Source of the DNA: Clostridia bacterium
GTDB taxonomy: Bacteria > Bacillota > Clostridia > Monoglobales > Monoglobaceae
Reading direction: 5' to 3'
DNA length: 64,000 nucleotides
Assembly: GCA_017456605.1 (NCBI GenBank)
Contig: JAFTJA010000013.1
Coordinates: forward strand, 1 to 64,000
The notes beneath the pieces were generated by a model, which searched no databases, was not told the origin of the DNA, and was given only the letters and a program-made list of their open reading frames with translations. The translations under genes and the position numbers were made by a program. Each line of letters starts with the position of its first letter. Within the stretch, counting starts at the first letter, position 1. Positions 31,634-42,927 of this stretch are shown piece after piece.

Positions 31634-32215
31634 TTATCCTTCCTTGAATTGCTGTACTGTTTTTGTTACCAAAACAGGCGTTTCGATGTATTCAAACAAA
31701 GCTTCAACATCCTCCGTGACAAAAAACAGTTCTTTACAATCTTCTTTTATAAAATTCTTTTTTATCGCGCTGTCCATTGCCGCATTTATTTCATCATAAA
31801 AGCCGTTTATGTTGTATAAAGCAATGGGCTTGTTGTGACGGCAAAGTTGCTTCAGGGTGAGAATTTCAAAAAATTCTTCATATGTTCCTATTCCTCCCGG
31901 CGTCACAATGAAGGCATCCGAGTTATCTTCCATAATTTGCTTGCGCTCACGCATAGTATCAGGCTGTATAAGCACATCACAAAAATCACAAATAGCCTCA
32001 ACTGCCTCGCTTTCAAAAAACTTGGGAATTACACCCATAATGTGTCCGTTTGCCATGCGCACACCTCTTGCTGCGGCGCCCATAAGTCCGTTTCCACCGC
32101 CACCAAAAACAAGTGAATGGCCGCGCTGCACCATAAGTTCGCCCAATTTTTCAACTTTTTCAATATAAATTTTATCGATGGTCGGTGATGCCGCACCATA
32201 AACACAAAGTCTCAT
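31634..32215 (-). CDS. LOG family nucleotide phosphoribohydrolase
   Basis: A 193-residue protein of the TIGR00730/LOG family, which removes the base from cytokinin-type or purine nucleoside 5'-monophosphates. The signature PGGIGTYEEFFE and the nucleotide-binding FGGGGNGLMGAAARG are clear, with the conserved Arg in DTMRERKQIM. In bacteria without cytokinins the physiological substrate is uncertain. It lies between the SLH/phosphate-binding gene (20 bases) and the tyrosine phosphatase gene. Confidence 0.9.
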   Translation of the reverse strand: MRLCVYGAASPTIDKIYIEKVEKLGELMVQRGHSLVFGGGGNGLMGAAARGVRMANGHIMGVIPKFFESEAVEAICDFCDVLIQPDTMRERKQIMEDNSDAFIVTPGGIGTYEEFFEILTLKQLCRHNKPIALYNINGFYDEINAAMDSAIKKNFIKEDCKELFFVTEDVEALFEYIETPVLVTKTVQQFKEG

Positions 32216-32235
32216 TTTTCATTGCTCCTTTTCTG

Positions 32236-33930
32236 CTATTTTTTAAGTTTTCCATAGCCCGCAAGTTCAACGCACATCTGACCTTCATCAGAGAGCATAA
32301 ATTCTGCCATTTTTCTTGCAGGGGAATCAAGCGGGGTATCCTTTCTCAGCACAATATAGGTGTTGTTTGATAAGGGATATGTCCCGTCTGCTATTGTTTC
32401 GTCTGTGGGATATATTCCATCAATTTCAAGAAGTTTAAGCTCTGATTTTGTATTGTAAAACATATCCATATTGTTGAAGTAATAATAGATGCTGTAACCA
32501 AGCCCAAATCCTTTTGGGTCATCCGTTTTTGCGTTCATAACATCCGTCAGGACATTTGACATGGTAACCGAGGTTGTTTCTGTCTGAATCTTGTGATGTA
32601 TTTCGTTTCCGTTCAAGAAATGTTTTTCCATCTGCGCGTGACTTCCGCTGTCATTGTTACGGCAATAAGGATAAAGAAGCGCATCCTCACCGCCAAGATC
32701 TGACCAGTTAGTATATGCGTTATTAACATAAATATTGCTTATCTGCTCTTTAGAAAGACCTTTTGCCGGATTATCTGCATTGGTAAAGAAAATCATAGCG
32801 TCATAAGCAATGGGGATAAGCTCAAGCTCTACTCCTTTTTCCTCAGCCATTGCCAAAATGTCACTTGCGGGATAAACCGATGCAAAAAGCATATCCACCT
32901 CGCCGTTTATGAGCCTTTGATAAGACGCATGGCTCTTGCTGTGGGAATATATAAAATCAGGATGCGTACTGCCGTTGGCAAAAAGCTGTGTATAAACCGT
33001 CTGGGTGAACGGATAAGTGGATGTTGATCCATCAATAAGTGGCATTTTTTCATCAAGTCCATATTTTTTTGCAGGCTCTGACGGATAAAGCTGACATAAC
33101 TTTGTAGCGTTTGAAAGTGTATATGCAACATCATATCTGCTTGCCGGTTTTTGAGGATTTAGCACCCTCACCGGATTTTCCGGGTCTGTGTCGTCATAAT
33201 CCGACGCATAACATGACCCGATAAAATCATAGGCATCCTTCGCCCATACAGAAATTTTTTCCTCATCGGCAATATTCTTTACCGTGCTCTTCGGGCATCT
33301 CAGCCCTGCGTATTCAATAGCTCTTGCAACCATCACAGTCATTTCTTCTCTTGTTACGTCGCGGTTTGGCGAAAATGTTGTTGTTGAATCGCCAATCACA
33401 ATACCTGTTTTGTTTGCTGCCGCAACAACGCCATAGAACCAGTCATCAGGCGAAACATCATCAAAGCTGGGCTCAAAATCACTGACTTCATGAAGCCCAA
33501 TAAAACGCATAACCATAGCCACGGCTTCAGCCCGGGTAACGTTGCCAAAGGGCTTTGCCTCGCCTTTTTCATTCCCTTTGATTACGCCGGTTTTAGCCAG
33601 TGTTTCCATAACATGAAATTCATAGTCTTCTGCTCGTTGATCTGCAAATTCAACGTCGTCGGGGACAAATGCCTCGATTTTGCGATGGGCATCCACACCG
33701 GGAACTGTTGCCTGAATAAAACCGTCATAATACATAGAAAGGTTTATGGGCTCTTTTGTGTCAGAAAAGCGGGCAACTGTCTGCCATTTATCGTTATCCT
33801 TAATATCATCAGGCAATGGAATTTTCACGACTTTGAACGTTCCAGCCATCTCAGTATCTGCATCGGCCGCAAAGGTAAACCCAGAGCAAGCCAGACATAC
33901 AATCAAGACAAACAAAAATATTTGTTTCAT
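32236..33930 (-). CDS. SLH domains fused to PstS-like phosphate-binding domain
   Basis: 564 residues. Signal peptide 1-21, a short unassigned domain (22-95), then SLH repeats at about 103-150 (VMETLAKTGVIKGNE, NVTRAEAVAMVMRFIGL) and 158-210 (FDDVSPDDWFYGVVAAANKTGIVIGD, DVTREEMTVMVARAIEYAG), a weak third (228-285), and a type II periplasmic-binding domain of the PstS kind from about 300: PLIDGSTSTYPFTQTVY, FASVYPASDILAMAEEKG, GLSKEQISNIYVNNAYTNWSDLGG, RNNDSGSHAQMEKHFL. This would hold a phosphate (or other oxyanion) receptor in the S-layer instead of on a lipid anchor. No pst genes are nearby. Confidence 0.85.
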   Translation of the reverse strand: MKQIFLFVLIVCLACSGFTFAADADTEMAGTFKVVKIPLPDDIKDNDKWQTVARFSDTKEPINLSMYYDGFIQATVPGVDAHRKIEAFVPDDVEFADQRAEDYEFHVMETLAKTGVIKGNEKGEAKPFGNVTRAEAVAMVMRFIGLHEVSDFEPSFDDVSPDDWFYGVVAAANKTGIVIGDSTTTFSPNRDVTREEMTVMVARAIEYAGLRCPKSTVKNIADEEKISVWAKDAYDFIGSCYASDYDDTDPENPVRVLNPQKPASRYDVAYTLSNATKLCQLYPSEPAKKYGLDEKMPLIDGSTSTYPFTQTVYTQLFANGSTHPDFIYSHSKSHASYQRLINGEVDMLFASVYPASDILAMAEEKGVELELIPIAYDAMIFFTNADNPAKGLSKEQISNIYVNNAYTNWSDLGGEDALLYPYCRNNDSGSHAQMEKHFLNGNEIHHKIQTETTSVTMSNVLTDVMNAKTDDPKGFGLGYSIYYYFNNMDMFYNTKSELKLLEIDGIYPTDETIADGTYPLSNNTYIVLRKDTPLDSPARKMAEFMLSDEGQMCVELAGYGKLKK

Positions 33931-33992
33931 AAAATTCCCTCCTAGATTTGTGGTATATATATTTTATCACGCAATCCAAGGGAAATCAATAT

Positions 33993-35297
33993 TTATTTTA
34001 TATTTGCATCACCTGTTGAGGGATTGTCAATCAGTTTTCCGTTTTCCTCAAAACGTGAGCCGTGACAGGGACAATCCCAGGTATGCTCCGCCTTATTCCA
34101 TTTCAGGGCGCACCCAAGATGCGGACAGCGTTTGACGGTGGGGGTCAAGAGATTTACAGTTGTCTCAACTCCATTTACAAAAAGCTGCGGTTTTAAAATG
34201 CTTCTGTCTGGTGAGAATACCTCGCAAAAATCATTCTGTTTTTCCAAAACCATATCACAAAGAATTTTTGCCGCAACCATCGAGCTTGTCATTCCCCACT
34301 TGTTAAAACCGGATGCCACATAAAGGTTCGGTGTGTTTTTTGAATATTTTCCTATATACGGAACTCCGTCAAGGCTCATACAATCCTGAGTTGCCCATTC
34401 ATACTTGAGCACTGATTGAGGGTAATATTTTGTGGCAAATTCTTGTATTTCGCCCCATGCTCCGCCATTTTTTCCCGTCCGGTGACTTCCTCCGCCTATG
34501 AGTAGCAAATCTTTATATGTTCTAAATGAAAGCCCTTTCAAATCTTCATCCACATACATCCCCGAAAGCTGCTGTGCACCGCTGAAAGCAGATACGTAGC
34601 TACGATGTTGGTACAGCTTTAAAAAATAACTGCCATGCTTGTTGATAAACGGAAAGTGTGTTGTGACAATGATTTTTTTTGCAGTGATTTTTCCGTTGTC
34701 TGATATTGCCACATTTGTAGCAATATCACGAATAAAGGTGTTTTCAAAAATATTTAGTCCTTTTGTAATTTCTTTAATAAACTTGAAAGGATTGAACTGT
34801 GCCTGATTTTTGAAACGGATTGCGCCTTTGGTCGCAAAGGGCAATTCTGTTTTTTCTGCAAATTCCGCCTTGAATCCAAGAGAATTTACCGCATTTACTT
34901 CCTTTTCAATCTTCTTTCTGTCGGTAGTTGAATAGGTATATGCGTCCTTCGTCTCAAAGTCACAATCCATATTTTTGCAAAGACTTTCATAGTTCTTTAA
35001 GGCATTGTTGTTTGCATCAAGATACATTTTCGCCTTTTCGCTCCCCATATCCTGTGTCAACTTGTGATAAATAAGCCCATGCTGTGAGGTTATTTTTGCA
35101 GTAGTATTTTTTGTAATTCCCGACGCAATTCTGCTTCCCTCCGCGAGGATATAATCAACACCTGCTTCTTTCAAAAGGTGAGCACAAAGTATCCCGCAGA
35201 TACCACCACCTATAATTAACACATCCGTATTTTTATCACCCTCAAGTTTTTCAAAGCCCGTCAAAGACACTTCGTCCTGCCATACAGATTTTTTCAT
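33993..35297 (-). CDS. FAD-dependent oxidoreductase with C-terminal Rieske domain
   Basis: 434 residues. N-terminal FAD-binding DVLIIGGGICGILCAHLLKEAG (DAO-type), mid-protein GLSFRTYKDLLLIGGGSHRTGK, and a near C-terminal YVASGFNKWGMTSSMVAA nucleotide-contact segment. The last 60 residues form a Rieske 2Fe-2S domain: CPHLGC with the Cys/His ligand pair and CPCHGSRF with the second. Such DadA-like fusions exist in Firmicutes, but the substrate is unknown. ATG at 35297 has GGAGGCGG upstream; longer readings lack a ribosome binding site. Last gene after SulP and the HIRAN-TPR gene. Confidence 0.92.
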   Translation of the reverse strand: MKKSVWQDEVSLTGFEKLEGDKNTDVLIIGGGICGILCAHLLKEAGVDYILAEGSRIASGITKNTTAKITSQHGLIYHKLTQDMGSEKAKMYLDANNNALKNYESLCKNMDCDFETKDAYTYSTTDRKKIEKEVNAVNSLGFKAEFAEKTELPFATKGAIRFKNQAQFNPFKFIKEITKGLNIFENTFIRDIATNVAISDNGKITAKKIIVTTHFPFINKHGSYFLKLYQHRSYVSAFSGAQQLSGMYVDEDLKGLSFRTYKDLLLIGGGSHRTGKNGGAWGEIQEFATKYYPQSVLKYEWATQDCMSLDGVPYIGKYSKNTPNLYVASGFNKWGMTSSMVAAKILCDMVLEKQNDFCEVFSPDRSILKPQLFVNGVETTVNLLTPTVKRCPHLGCALKWNKAEHTWDCPCHGSRFEENGKLIDNPSTGDANIK

Positions 35298-35362
35298 AAC
35301 CGCCTCCACATTTTTTGTTTTAGTATATGCATTTGCGTAAAATAAAAACAAGGAACTGTTAT

Positions 35363-36124
35363 TTACAGTCCCTTGCATATTTTTTCTTTAAGTTTTTTTG
35401 CCAAAACATTGTCGGGTTCCATCCAAAGCGCCGCATCCACATCCGAAAGTGCTTTTTCGGTATGTCCCATAGTGTTATATACCGCGCTGCGGATAATGAG
35501 GCTTTTTGCGTTATCTTTATCAAGATTTATTGCAAAATTTATGCATTTCAGCGCATCTTTCAATTTCAGATTTTTCATATAACAATCCGAAAGCCTTTGA
35601 TAAAGCACAGGACTCTCCCTGTGTTTTGCAAGAAAACGGAAAACACTTATTGCATCGTGCATTTTGTCATTATACGAAAAATAGACGCCCCAACCAAAGA
35701 GCAAATCATAACACGACATATCGTCCAAGGCGCAAATTGCAAATTCGTCATCCGCCCACAAAACAGTTGCGGATTTGCCGTTTTCTATGCCGCCATAAAT
35801 CTTTCTTGCAGAATATGTACCGTGTTTCACGGTATAATCACTATTTGCCACATAGCCGCACTTTTTTATATCATCGCAAAGCACAGCTATTGCAAAGCTG
35901 TCGTGAATATTTTCCGGTTCTTTTTGAAGAAAAACTTTTTTGCCCTCAGCAAAGGGCTTTTTGCCAAAATAATGACCTATTCCGATGATGGTAATAAGGA
36001 CATCGTTGTCAAGATTTTTTATATCTAAAAGGTCTCTGGCAATGCTGCAATCCGGCTCATAGCAACAATTGTCAAGCTGTTTATCTGAGTTTTCCAACCA
36101 GAAATTCAAAAATCTTCCCGACAT
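35363..36124 (-). CDS. HIRAN-like and TPR protein, coupled to SulP gene
   Basis: 253 residues from ATG at 36124 (GGGA 8 bases upstream, five bases after the SulP stop). Residues about 44-115 look like a HIRAN domain (ITIIGIGHYFGKKPFAEGKKVFLQKEPENIHDSFAIAVLCDDIKKCGYV), a module known to bind DNA ends in eukaryotic helicases but also found alone in bacteria. The C-terminal part (about 165-253) holds two to three TPR-like repeats (LYQRLSDCYMKNLKLKDALKCINFAINLDKDN; RSAVYNTMGHTEKALSDVDAALWMEPDN). No catalytic motif. Function unknown; the tight link to the anion transporter is unexplained. Confidence 0.7.
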   Translation of the reverse strand: MSGRFLNFWLENSDKQLDNCCYEPDCSIARDLLDIKNLDNDVLITIIGIGHYFGKKPFAEGKKVFLQKEPENIHDSFAIAVLCDDIKKCGYVANSDYTVKHGTYSARKIYGGIENGKSATVLWADDEFAICALDDMSCYDLLFGWGVYFSYNDKMHDAISVFRFLAKHRESPVLYQRLSDCYMKNLKLKDALKCINFAINLDKDNAKSLIIRSAVYNTMGHTEKALSDVDAALWMEPDNVLAKKLKEKICKGL

Positions 36125-36128
36125 AAGA

Positions 36129-37769
36129 TTATCCCAAAAGCTCTGCTCTTGCCATTGCTTTGTCAATATTTTCGCAGAAATTCTCCTCACCCGCCATTTC
36201 AAAAAGTCCTGATTTTTTCATTGCTTTCATAGGCTGTGGATTGACGTGGGAGAATATAATTGTTATATCCTTTTTCTGACAGTCTTTCACCAGGGCAGAA
36301 AGGTTTTTCAGTGCATCTGTATCAACAGAAGGTACAGACCGCATTCTAAGAATAATGCACTTTGTATAATCTTTTGCCTTTATCTCAGAAATCTGATTTG
36401 CAACAGCAAAAAACATAGGTCCGCAAAGCTCATATACACTGATGAATTTGGGAACAAACCGAAGTCCGAGTTCTTCCCCCTGCGCCTCTTCCTTCACATA
36501 CTTCCAGCTTTCAACCTTTGTTTCATCACTCATACGCTTCATAAAGAGTATTGCTGCAAGCACAATTCCCACCTCAATGGCAACAACCAAATCAAAGACA
36601 ACCGTCAGCAAAAGTGTTATAAGAATTGTCAAAACATCGCTCTTGGGCGAAGTTTTTAAAAGGTAACCAAGCTGCTTCCACTGACCCATATTGTAGGCAA
36701 CAGAGATAAGTATAGCCGCAATGGCAGGCATAGGAATAAGTGCTGCATAAGGCATCAAAACCACAAGAACAAGAATCAGCACCAAGGAATGCACCATTGC
36801 CGAAACAGGAGTTCTTCCGCCATTCTTTATGTTTGCAGCAGTCCTTGCAATAGCACCTGTTGCAGGAATTCCACCGAACAGAGCGCTGCAGATATTTCCT
36901 ATACCCTGCGCGGTAAGCTCGGTATTTGAACGATGTTTCTTTCCTACCATTCCGTCAGCAACAACACACGAAAGCAGCGACTCGATTCCCGCAAGCAAAG
37001 CGATAGTCACCGCATCGGGAAGTATATCAACCACAGCATCAAAACTGATAGCGGGCATATTGAACTTTGGCAAAGCACTGCTTACACTGTATAAATCACC
37101 AATGGTATTGACTTCCATTTTAAATCCCTTAACCATAGCCACAGAAACAATTACCGCAATAAGGGATGCCGGAATTTTGTCATAAATTTTGGGCCATCCA
37201 AACAAAATCACAAGACAAACCGCACCCACAATGAATGCTTCAAGGTTTGCAGTGGTTGCATTTTCAAAAAACGCCGCAAGCTTTTCGACGCTTTCAACAG
37301 GTGTCTCGCCGCCCATATATGTAACTCCAAAGAAATCTTTTATTTGACCAATTACCAAGGTTATGGCAATACCTGCCGTGAAGCCCGTTGTAATGGTAAA
37401 GGGTATGAATTTTATCAAATTTCCAAACTTGAAAATGCCCATAAGGATAAGAATAATACCAGCAACGACAGTTGCAAGCACCATTCCTTCAAGACCTTTT
37501 TGGGCAACAATGCCGGCAACAATGGTAGCAAAAGCCGCTGTGGGTCCCGAAATTTGAACACTGCTGCCACCAAAGAACGCTGTAACAAACCCCGCAACAA
37601 TGGCGGTATAGATACCGGCTTCAGGTCCTACTCCCGATGCAATAGCCAAAGCTATTGAAAGGGGCAAAGCAATAATCGCCACAATTATTCCGGCAATTAT
37701 GTCCTTGACCAGCTGTGAAGAGCTGTAATTTTTTAAGTCTGAAAACAATATTGGATTAAAACTTTTCAT
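36129..37769 (-). CDS. SulP family anion transporter with STAS domain
   Basis: 546-residue membrane protein. The SLC26/SulP transmembrane core (about 1-410) includes the family block IAGIIVAIIALPLSIALAIASGVGPEAGIYTAIVAGFVTAFFGGSSVQISGPTAAFATI and about 12 hydrophobic segments. A cytoplasmic STAS domain (about 440-546) ends the protein (VYELCGPMFFAVANQISE, CIILRMRSVPSVDTDAL). Members move sulfate, bicarbonate or dicarboxylates; the substrate cannot be told. ATG at 37769 with AAAGGATG upstream. First gene of a unit with the HIRAN-TPR and FAD-Rieske genes. Confidence 0.93.
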   Translation of the reverse strand: MKSFNPILFSDLKNYSSSQLVKDIIAGIIVAIIALPLSIALAIASGVGPEAGIYTAIVAGFVTAFFGGSSVQISGPTAAFATIVAGIVAQKGLEGMVLATVVAGIILILMGIFKFGNLIKFIPFTITTGFTAGIAITLVIGQIKDFFGVTYMGGETPVESVEKLAAFFENATTANLEAFIVGAVCLVILFGWPKIYDKIPASLIAVIVSVAMVKGFKMEVNTIGDLYSVSSALPKFNMPAISFDAVVDILPDAVTIALLAGIESLLSCVVADGMVGKKHRSNTELTAQGIGNICSALFGGIPATGAIARTAANIKNGGRTPVSAMVHSLVLILVLVVLMPYAALIPMPAIAAILISVAYNMGQWKQLGYLLKTSPKSDVLTILITLLLTVVFDLVVAIEVGIVLAAILFMKRMSDETKVESWKYVKEEAQGEELGLRFVPKFISVYELCGPMFFAVANQISEIKAKDYTKCIILRMRSVPSVDTDALKNLSALVKDCQKKDITIIFSHVNPQPMKAMKKSGLFEMAGEENFCENIDKAMARAELLG

Positions 37770-37803
37770 TATATACATCCTTTCAAAATTTTGTCCTAAC
37801 GCA

Positions 37804-37845
37804 ATTTAGGCACCCTAATCCGAAACCGGAGGGATGCCTGATTGT
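37804..37845 (-). terminator. Possible terminator of dnaX-ybaB
   Basis: AGGCATCCCT and AGGGTGCCT can pair with one bulge, around an inner CCG/CGG helix, just after the ybaB stop. The T-tract is poor, so this is tentative. Confidence 0.4.
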
Positions 37846-37847
37846 AT

Positions 37848-38201
37848 TTAGAATAATCCGGGGATATTCAGTCCACCGGTAAGTTTACTCATTTCGTCGG
37901 CAGAGCCCTCGTCCACCTTGCGAAGTGCTTCGTTCACTGCTGCCGTGATAAGGTCTTCGAGCATTTCGATATCGTCAGGGTCTACTACCTCGGGCTTCAG
38001 TGAAATTTTCTGGATTTCACGCTTACCGTTTACTTTGACAGAAACAGCACCCCCACCGGCAGTAGTTTCATATACCTTCTCTTCCATTTCTTCCTGCATT
38101 TTCATCATTTGCTCCTGCATCTTTTTTGCTTGTTTGAGCATCTGATTCATATTGGCAGCACCACCGGGCATTCCGCCTCTGGGAAATCCTCCCTTTGCCA
38201 T
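37848..38201 (-). CDS. ybaB: YbaB/EbfC nucleoid-associated protein
   Basis: A 117-residue DNA-binding protein, dimeric in the family. The Gly-rich start ([32 protein letters not shown]) leads to a coiled helix and the conserved [39 protein letters not shown]. It follows dnaX by 27 bases, the standard dnaX-ybaB arrangement. ATG at 38201 with GAAAGGA upstream. Confidence 0.95.
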   Translation of the reverse strand: MAKGGFPRGGMPGGAANMNQMLKQAKKMQEQMMKMQEEMEEKVYETTAGGGAVSVKVNGKREIQKISLKPEVVDPDDIEMLEDLITAAVNEALRKVDEGSADEMSKLTGGLNIPGLF

Positions 38202-38228
38202 AACAATCATATCCTTTCTAAAAAAATT

Positions 38229-39821
38229 CTATTCTTCTACAACGGTCATTTTGTCGCCGAGCAAATCTTTTTTTGCCACCAAATCAAAAACCGACGCAGA
38301 TTCTTTATTTCGCTGTTTCAGGCTTCCCTTTCGGGAAACAACCACTTTAAGTTCCTGTCCTTGCACTTCTGTAAAAAGTGCGGACAAATAGCTCTTTCCA
38401 TCAGTTGTATTTATTTTTTCATATGCCAGCTCGCTGGAAATCACAAGTTCAATTTCGTCACCAAAGTCCAAGGCTTCGGCATTAAACAAAAATGTATAAA
38501 GTCTCTTGCTTCTTTCTTTGATAAGAAGAAGTGCATCACGCCATTTTGCCCATTTCTTTGCGTCGGTCACATGGGGTGCCGCCGGCTTTGGTGGTTCCTC
38601 GTTGGTGGCGGGTACAGCTTTGGCTTTTGTCGTTCCTTTGGGAGCAGCTATACCTTTTTCCTTTATATCCTCAATCAAGGTTTCAAGTCTTTCAACTCTG
38701 ACTGCAAGACCATCGGCTGATGCATCGCTGTTTGCAGAGCAAAGCTTCACAATCGCCATTTCAACTGCAACCTTGGGAACTGATATTTTCTTTGCTTGAA
38801 GCAAAAATTCGCTTAAAACCAGAATGGCATTTATAAGCCTGTCCAGACTGAATTTTTCTGCCTGCTCAATATAGCATTTTATGGCATCTTCGGTTTTTTC
38901 CAAAATATCATTTGGCGAATCTGTTGATTTGCAAATCATAAGTGCCCTGAAATGCAAAATAAGTTCTTCGATGAAATCTGCCGCTTCTTTTCCCTTTTTC
39001 AAAAAGCCGTCGCTTTTATCAAGAGCTGACTTTGTATCAAATTCTGAAATAGCATCTGCCACAGAAAACAAGACTTTTTTGTCCGCTATTCCTACAATAT
39101 CAACAACATCATCGTATCTTAGCTCATCCTTGCTGAATGCCACGCATTGGTCAAGGATGCTGAGACCGTCACGCATAGAGCCGTCAGCAAGCTCTGCCAC
39201 AAGTTCGATGGCATCAGGTGTTATAGCTATATTTTCTTCTTTCACAATTTTGTTCAGGCGTTTTTCAATATCAAAAAGTCCTATTCGCCGAAAATCAAAT
39301 CTCTGGCAACGAGAATGTATTGTCGCCGGAATTTTGTGAGGCTCTGTTGTTGCAAGAATAAAAATAACGTGGCCGGGCGGTTCTTCAAGGGTTTTGAGGA
39401 GTGCATTGAACGCCTCGGTTGTCAACATATGTGCCTCGTCAACAATATAAACCTTATATTTGCAGCCAACAGGACTGTAAACAACCTCGTCTCGTATTTC
39501 ACGGATGTTGTCAATACCACTGTTGCTTGCAGCGTCCATTTCATAGACATCAAGAATACTTCCGTCAAGAATTCCACGGCAAGCTTCACACTCGTTGCAA
39601 GGGTTTCCGTTTTGAGGATTTGTGCAATTTACTGCACGGGCAAAAATCTTGGCAGAAGATGTCTTGCCTGTTCCACGGGTTCCGCAAAACAAATATGCGT
39701 GGGCAATTCTGCCTGTGTTTATGCTGTTTTTGAGAGTTTCAGAAATGTGATCCTGACCTACCACATCTTCAAAAACAAGGGGACGCCATTTTCGATAAAG
39801 CGCCTGATAATTTTCTGCCAT
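38229..39821 (-). CDS. dnaX: DNA polymerase III subunit gamma/tau
   Basis: Clamp-loader ATPase. 530 residues: Walker A GTRGTGKTSSAK (about 45-56), a zinc-binding four-Cys cluster (NCTNPQNGNPCNECEACRG), Walker B IVDEAH, sensor I ILATTEPHKIPATI and SRCQRFDFRRI, then clamp-loader domain III and a C-terminal tau-like region (KTKAKAVPATNEEPPKPAAP linker, then about 130 residues). Start MAENYQALYRKWRP at 39821 matches the family; the open frame extends upstream into the SRP RNA gene without a start. Followed by ybaB. Confidence 0.97.
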   Translation of the reverse strand: MAENYQALYRKWRPLVFEDVVGQDHISETLKNSINTGRIAHAYLFCGTRGTGKTSSAKIFARAVNCTNPQNGNPCNECEACRGILDGSILDVYEMDAASNSGIDNIREIRDEVVYSPVGCKYKVYIVDEAHMLTTEAFNALLKTLEEPPGHVIFILATTEPHKIPATIHSRCQRFDFRRIGLFDIEKRLNKIVKEENIAITPDAIELVAELADGSMRDGLSILDQCVAFSKDELRYDDVVDIVGIADKKVLFSVADAISEFDTKSALDKSDGFLKKGKEAADFIEELILHFRALMICKSTDSPNDILEKTEDAIKCYIEQAEKFSLDRLINAILVLSEFLLQAKKISVPKVAVEMAIVKLCSANSDASADGLAVRVERLETLIEDIKEKGIAAPKGTTKAKAVPATNEEPPKPAAPHVTDAKKWAKWRDALLLIKERSKRLYTFLFNAEALDFGDEIELVISSELAYEKINTTDGKSYLSALFTEVQGQELKVVVSRKGSLKQRNKESASVFDLVAKKDLLGDKMTVVEE

Positions 39822-39879
39822 TTGTTTCACCACCCCAAATTTCAAAAAATAATAAAAGCTATGTGCTTGAGTTCGAAGA

Positions 39880-40133
39880 AAACTTACCTCCGTTACCCAA
39901 CCGAAGAGCTCAGACCCGGCACCCCTGCGGCACATCAAAAAAGAACTGCTTAACGCTGCTGCATTCCTGCCCTGACGTGGTTCACAGGTTTCAATTGCGC
40001 AGGACCGAATCATCAACACCCATCAAATCAGGTCAGACAAGACAAAATTTGCCCCTCAACACAAGTTTTCATCCCCACTATAGCGGATTGTGGGTTACAA
40101 GGTACCGCTAACACCCCAATTTAACATAGCTTA
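39880..40133 (-). ncRNA. ffs: Signal recognition particle RNA (large, Alu-containing)
   Basis: On the minus strand the sequence matches the B. subtilis-type large SRP RNA: a 5' Alu domain (TTAGCGGTACC, then CAATCCGCTATAG), GTGTTGATGATTCGGTCCTG, the S-domain core GTGAACCACGTCAGG-GCA-GGAA-TGC-AGCAGCG with GGAA tetraloop, then TTAAGCAG and a 3' half GATGTGCCGCAGGGGTGCC. Length is about 250 nt. Position just upstream of dnaX is the common one in Firmicutes. Bases flanking the tetraloop differ from the usual CC/GG but keep pairing (GCA/TGC). Ends are approximate. Confidence 0.93.
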
Positions 40134-40264
40134 AAAATTATATCACGAATCACCCTAAAATGTCAAGGAAAATCACGAATCATTTTGTGTCAAAATTCCC
40201 ATATTTACGCACTTTCAAAAGATAATGCCGCAAAAAAATTTGCGGCATTAAATAGAAGTTTAAA

Positions 40265-42346
<2,082 letters not shown>

Positions 42347-42383
42347 TTTTATTTTCCTCCTTCGTTTAAGAGGTCTGCTGACT

Positions 42384-42438
42384 TTAGCACTTAGAAGTAT
42401 ACTTTCAGGATAAATAAAAGCATATTTCTAACTGCTAA
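42384..42438 (-). promoter_or_regulatory. Long hairpin in pnp leader
   Basis: The arms 42384-42404 and 42418-42438 pair over 21 positions with two mismatches and one G-U, around a 13-base loop, about 25 bases upstream of the pnp ribosome binding site. No T-tract follows, so it is not a terminator. A double-strand-cut leader hairpin is the known basis of PNPase autoregulation in E. coli; the same mechanism here is inference. Confidence 0.55.
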
Positions 42439-42521
42439 ACCGCAAACGCTCTCAAAAAATATAAAATTTATTAAAAAAATACAGAAAATTTCTGCTTTTT
42501 ATTTTGCCCAAAATACGAAAT

Positions 42522-42552
42522 TAAGTCTTTGCCCAAAACGGACAAAGACTTA
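42522..42552 (-). terminator. Terminator-like hairpin between rpsO and pnp
   Basis: TAAGTCTTTG and CAAAGACTTA form a perfect 10-bp stem around an 11-base loop just after the rpsO stop. The minus strand continues AATTTCG, so termination may be partial. Confidence 0.6.
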
Positions 42553-42564
42553 AAATTGCATTTT

Positions 42565-42828
42565 TTAGTGTCTGAGACCAAGCTTTTCAACGATAGCACG
42601 ATATCTTTCGATGTCGTTCTTCATGAGATAGTTAAGAAAGCTTCTTCTTACACCGACCATCTTAAGAAGACCGCGTCTTGAGTGATGGTCTTTTTTGTGT
42701 GTCTTGAGATGTTCATTGAGGTGGTTGATTCTTTCTGTGAGGAGTGCAATCTGCACCTCAGGAGAACCTGTGTCACCTTCGTGAACGGCATAAGTCTTGA
42801 TGATCTCTTCTTTTCTTTCTTTAAGCAT
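42565..42828 (-). CDS. rpsO: 30S ribosomal protein S15
   Basis: An 87-residue ribosomal protein binding 16S rRNA and, in many bacteria, its own leader. The conserved block [50 protein letters not shown] is complete. Ribosome binding site GGAGGTG. Transcribed with pnp from a perfect consensus promoter. Confidence 0.98.
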   Translation of the reverse strand: MLKERKEEIIKTYAVHEGDTGSPEVQIALLTERINHLNEHLKTHKKDHHSRRGLLKMVGVRRSFLNYLMKNDIERYRAIVEKLGLRH

Positions 42829-42927
42829 CTGGATTCACCTCCATAAAATTTTAAATCCCCATAAAGCTTGGTATAAGGCGGTGAAACATCAACCCTTAAA
42901 CTAAGCAATAGGTTCATAACCTTTGGT

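Noticed and set aside
39147..40111. Plus-strand frames across the dnaX start and SRP RNA.
   Set aside because: Antisense to dnaX and to the structural RNA; no supporting signals.
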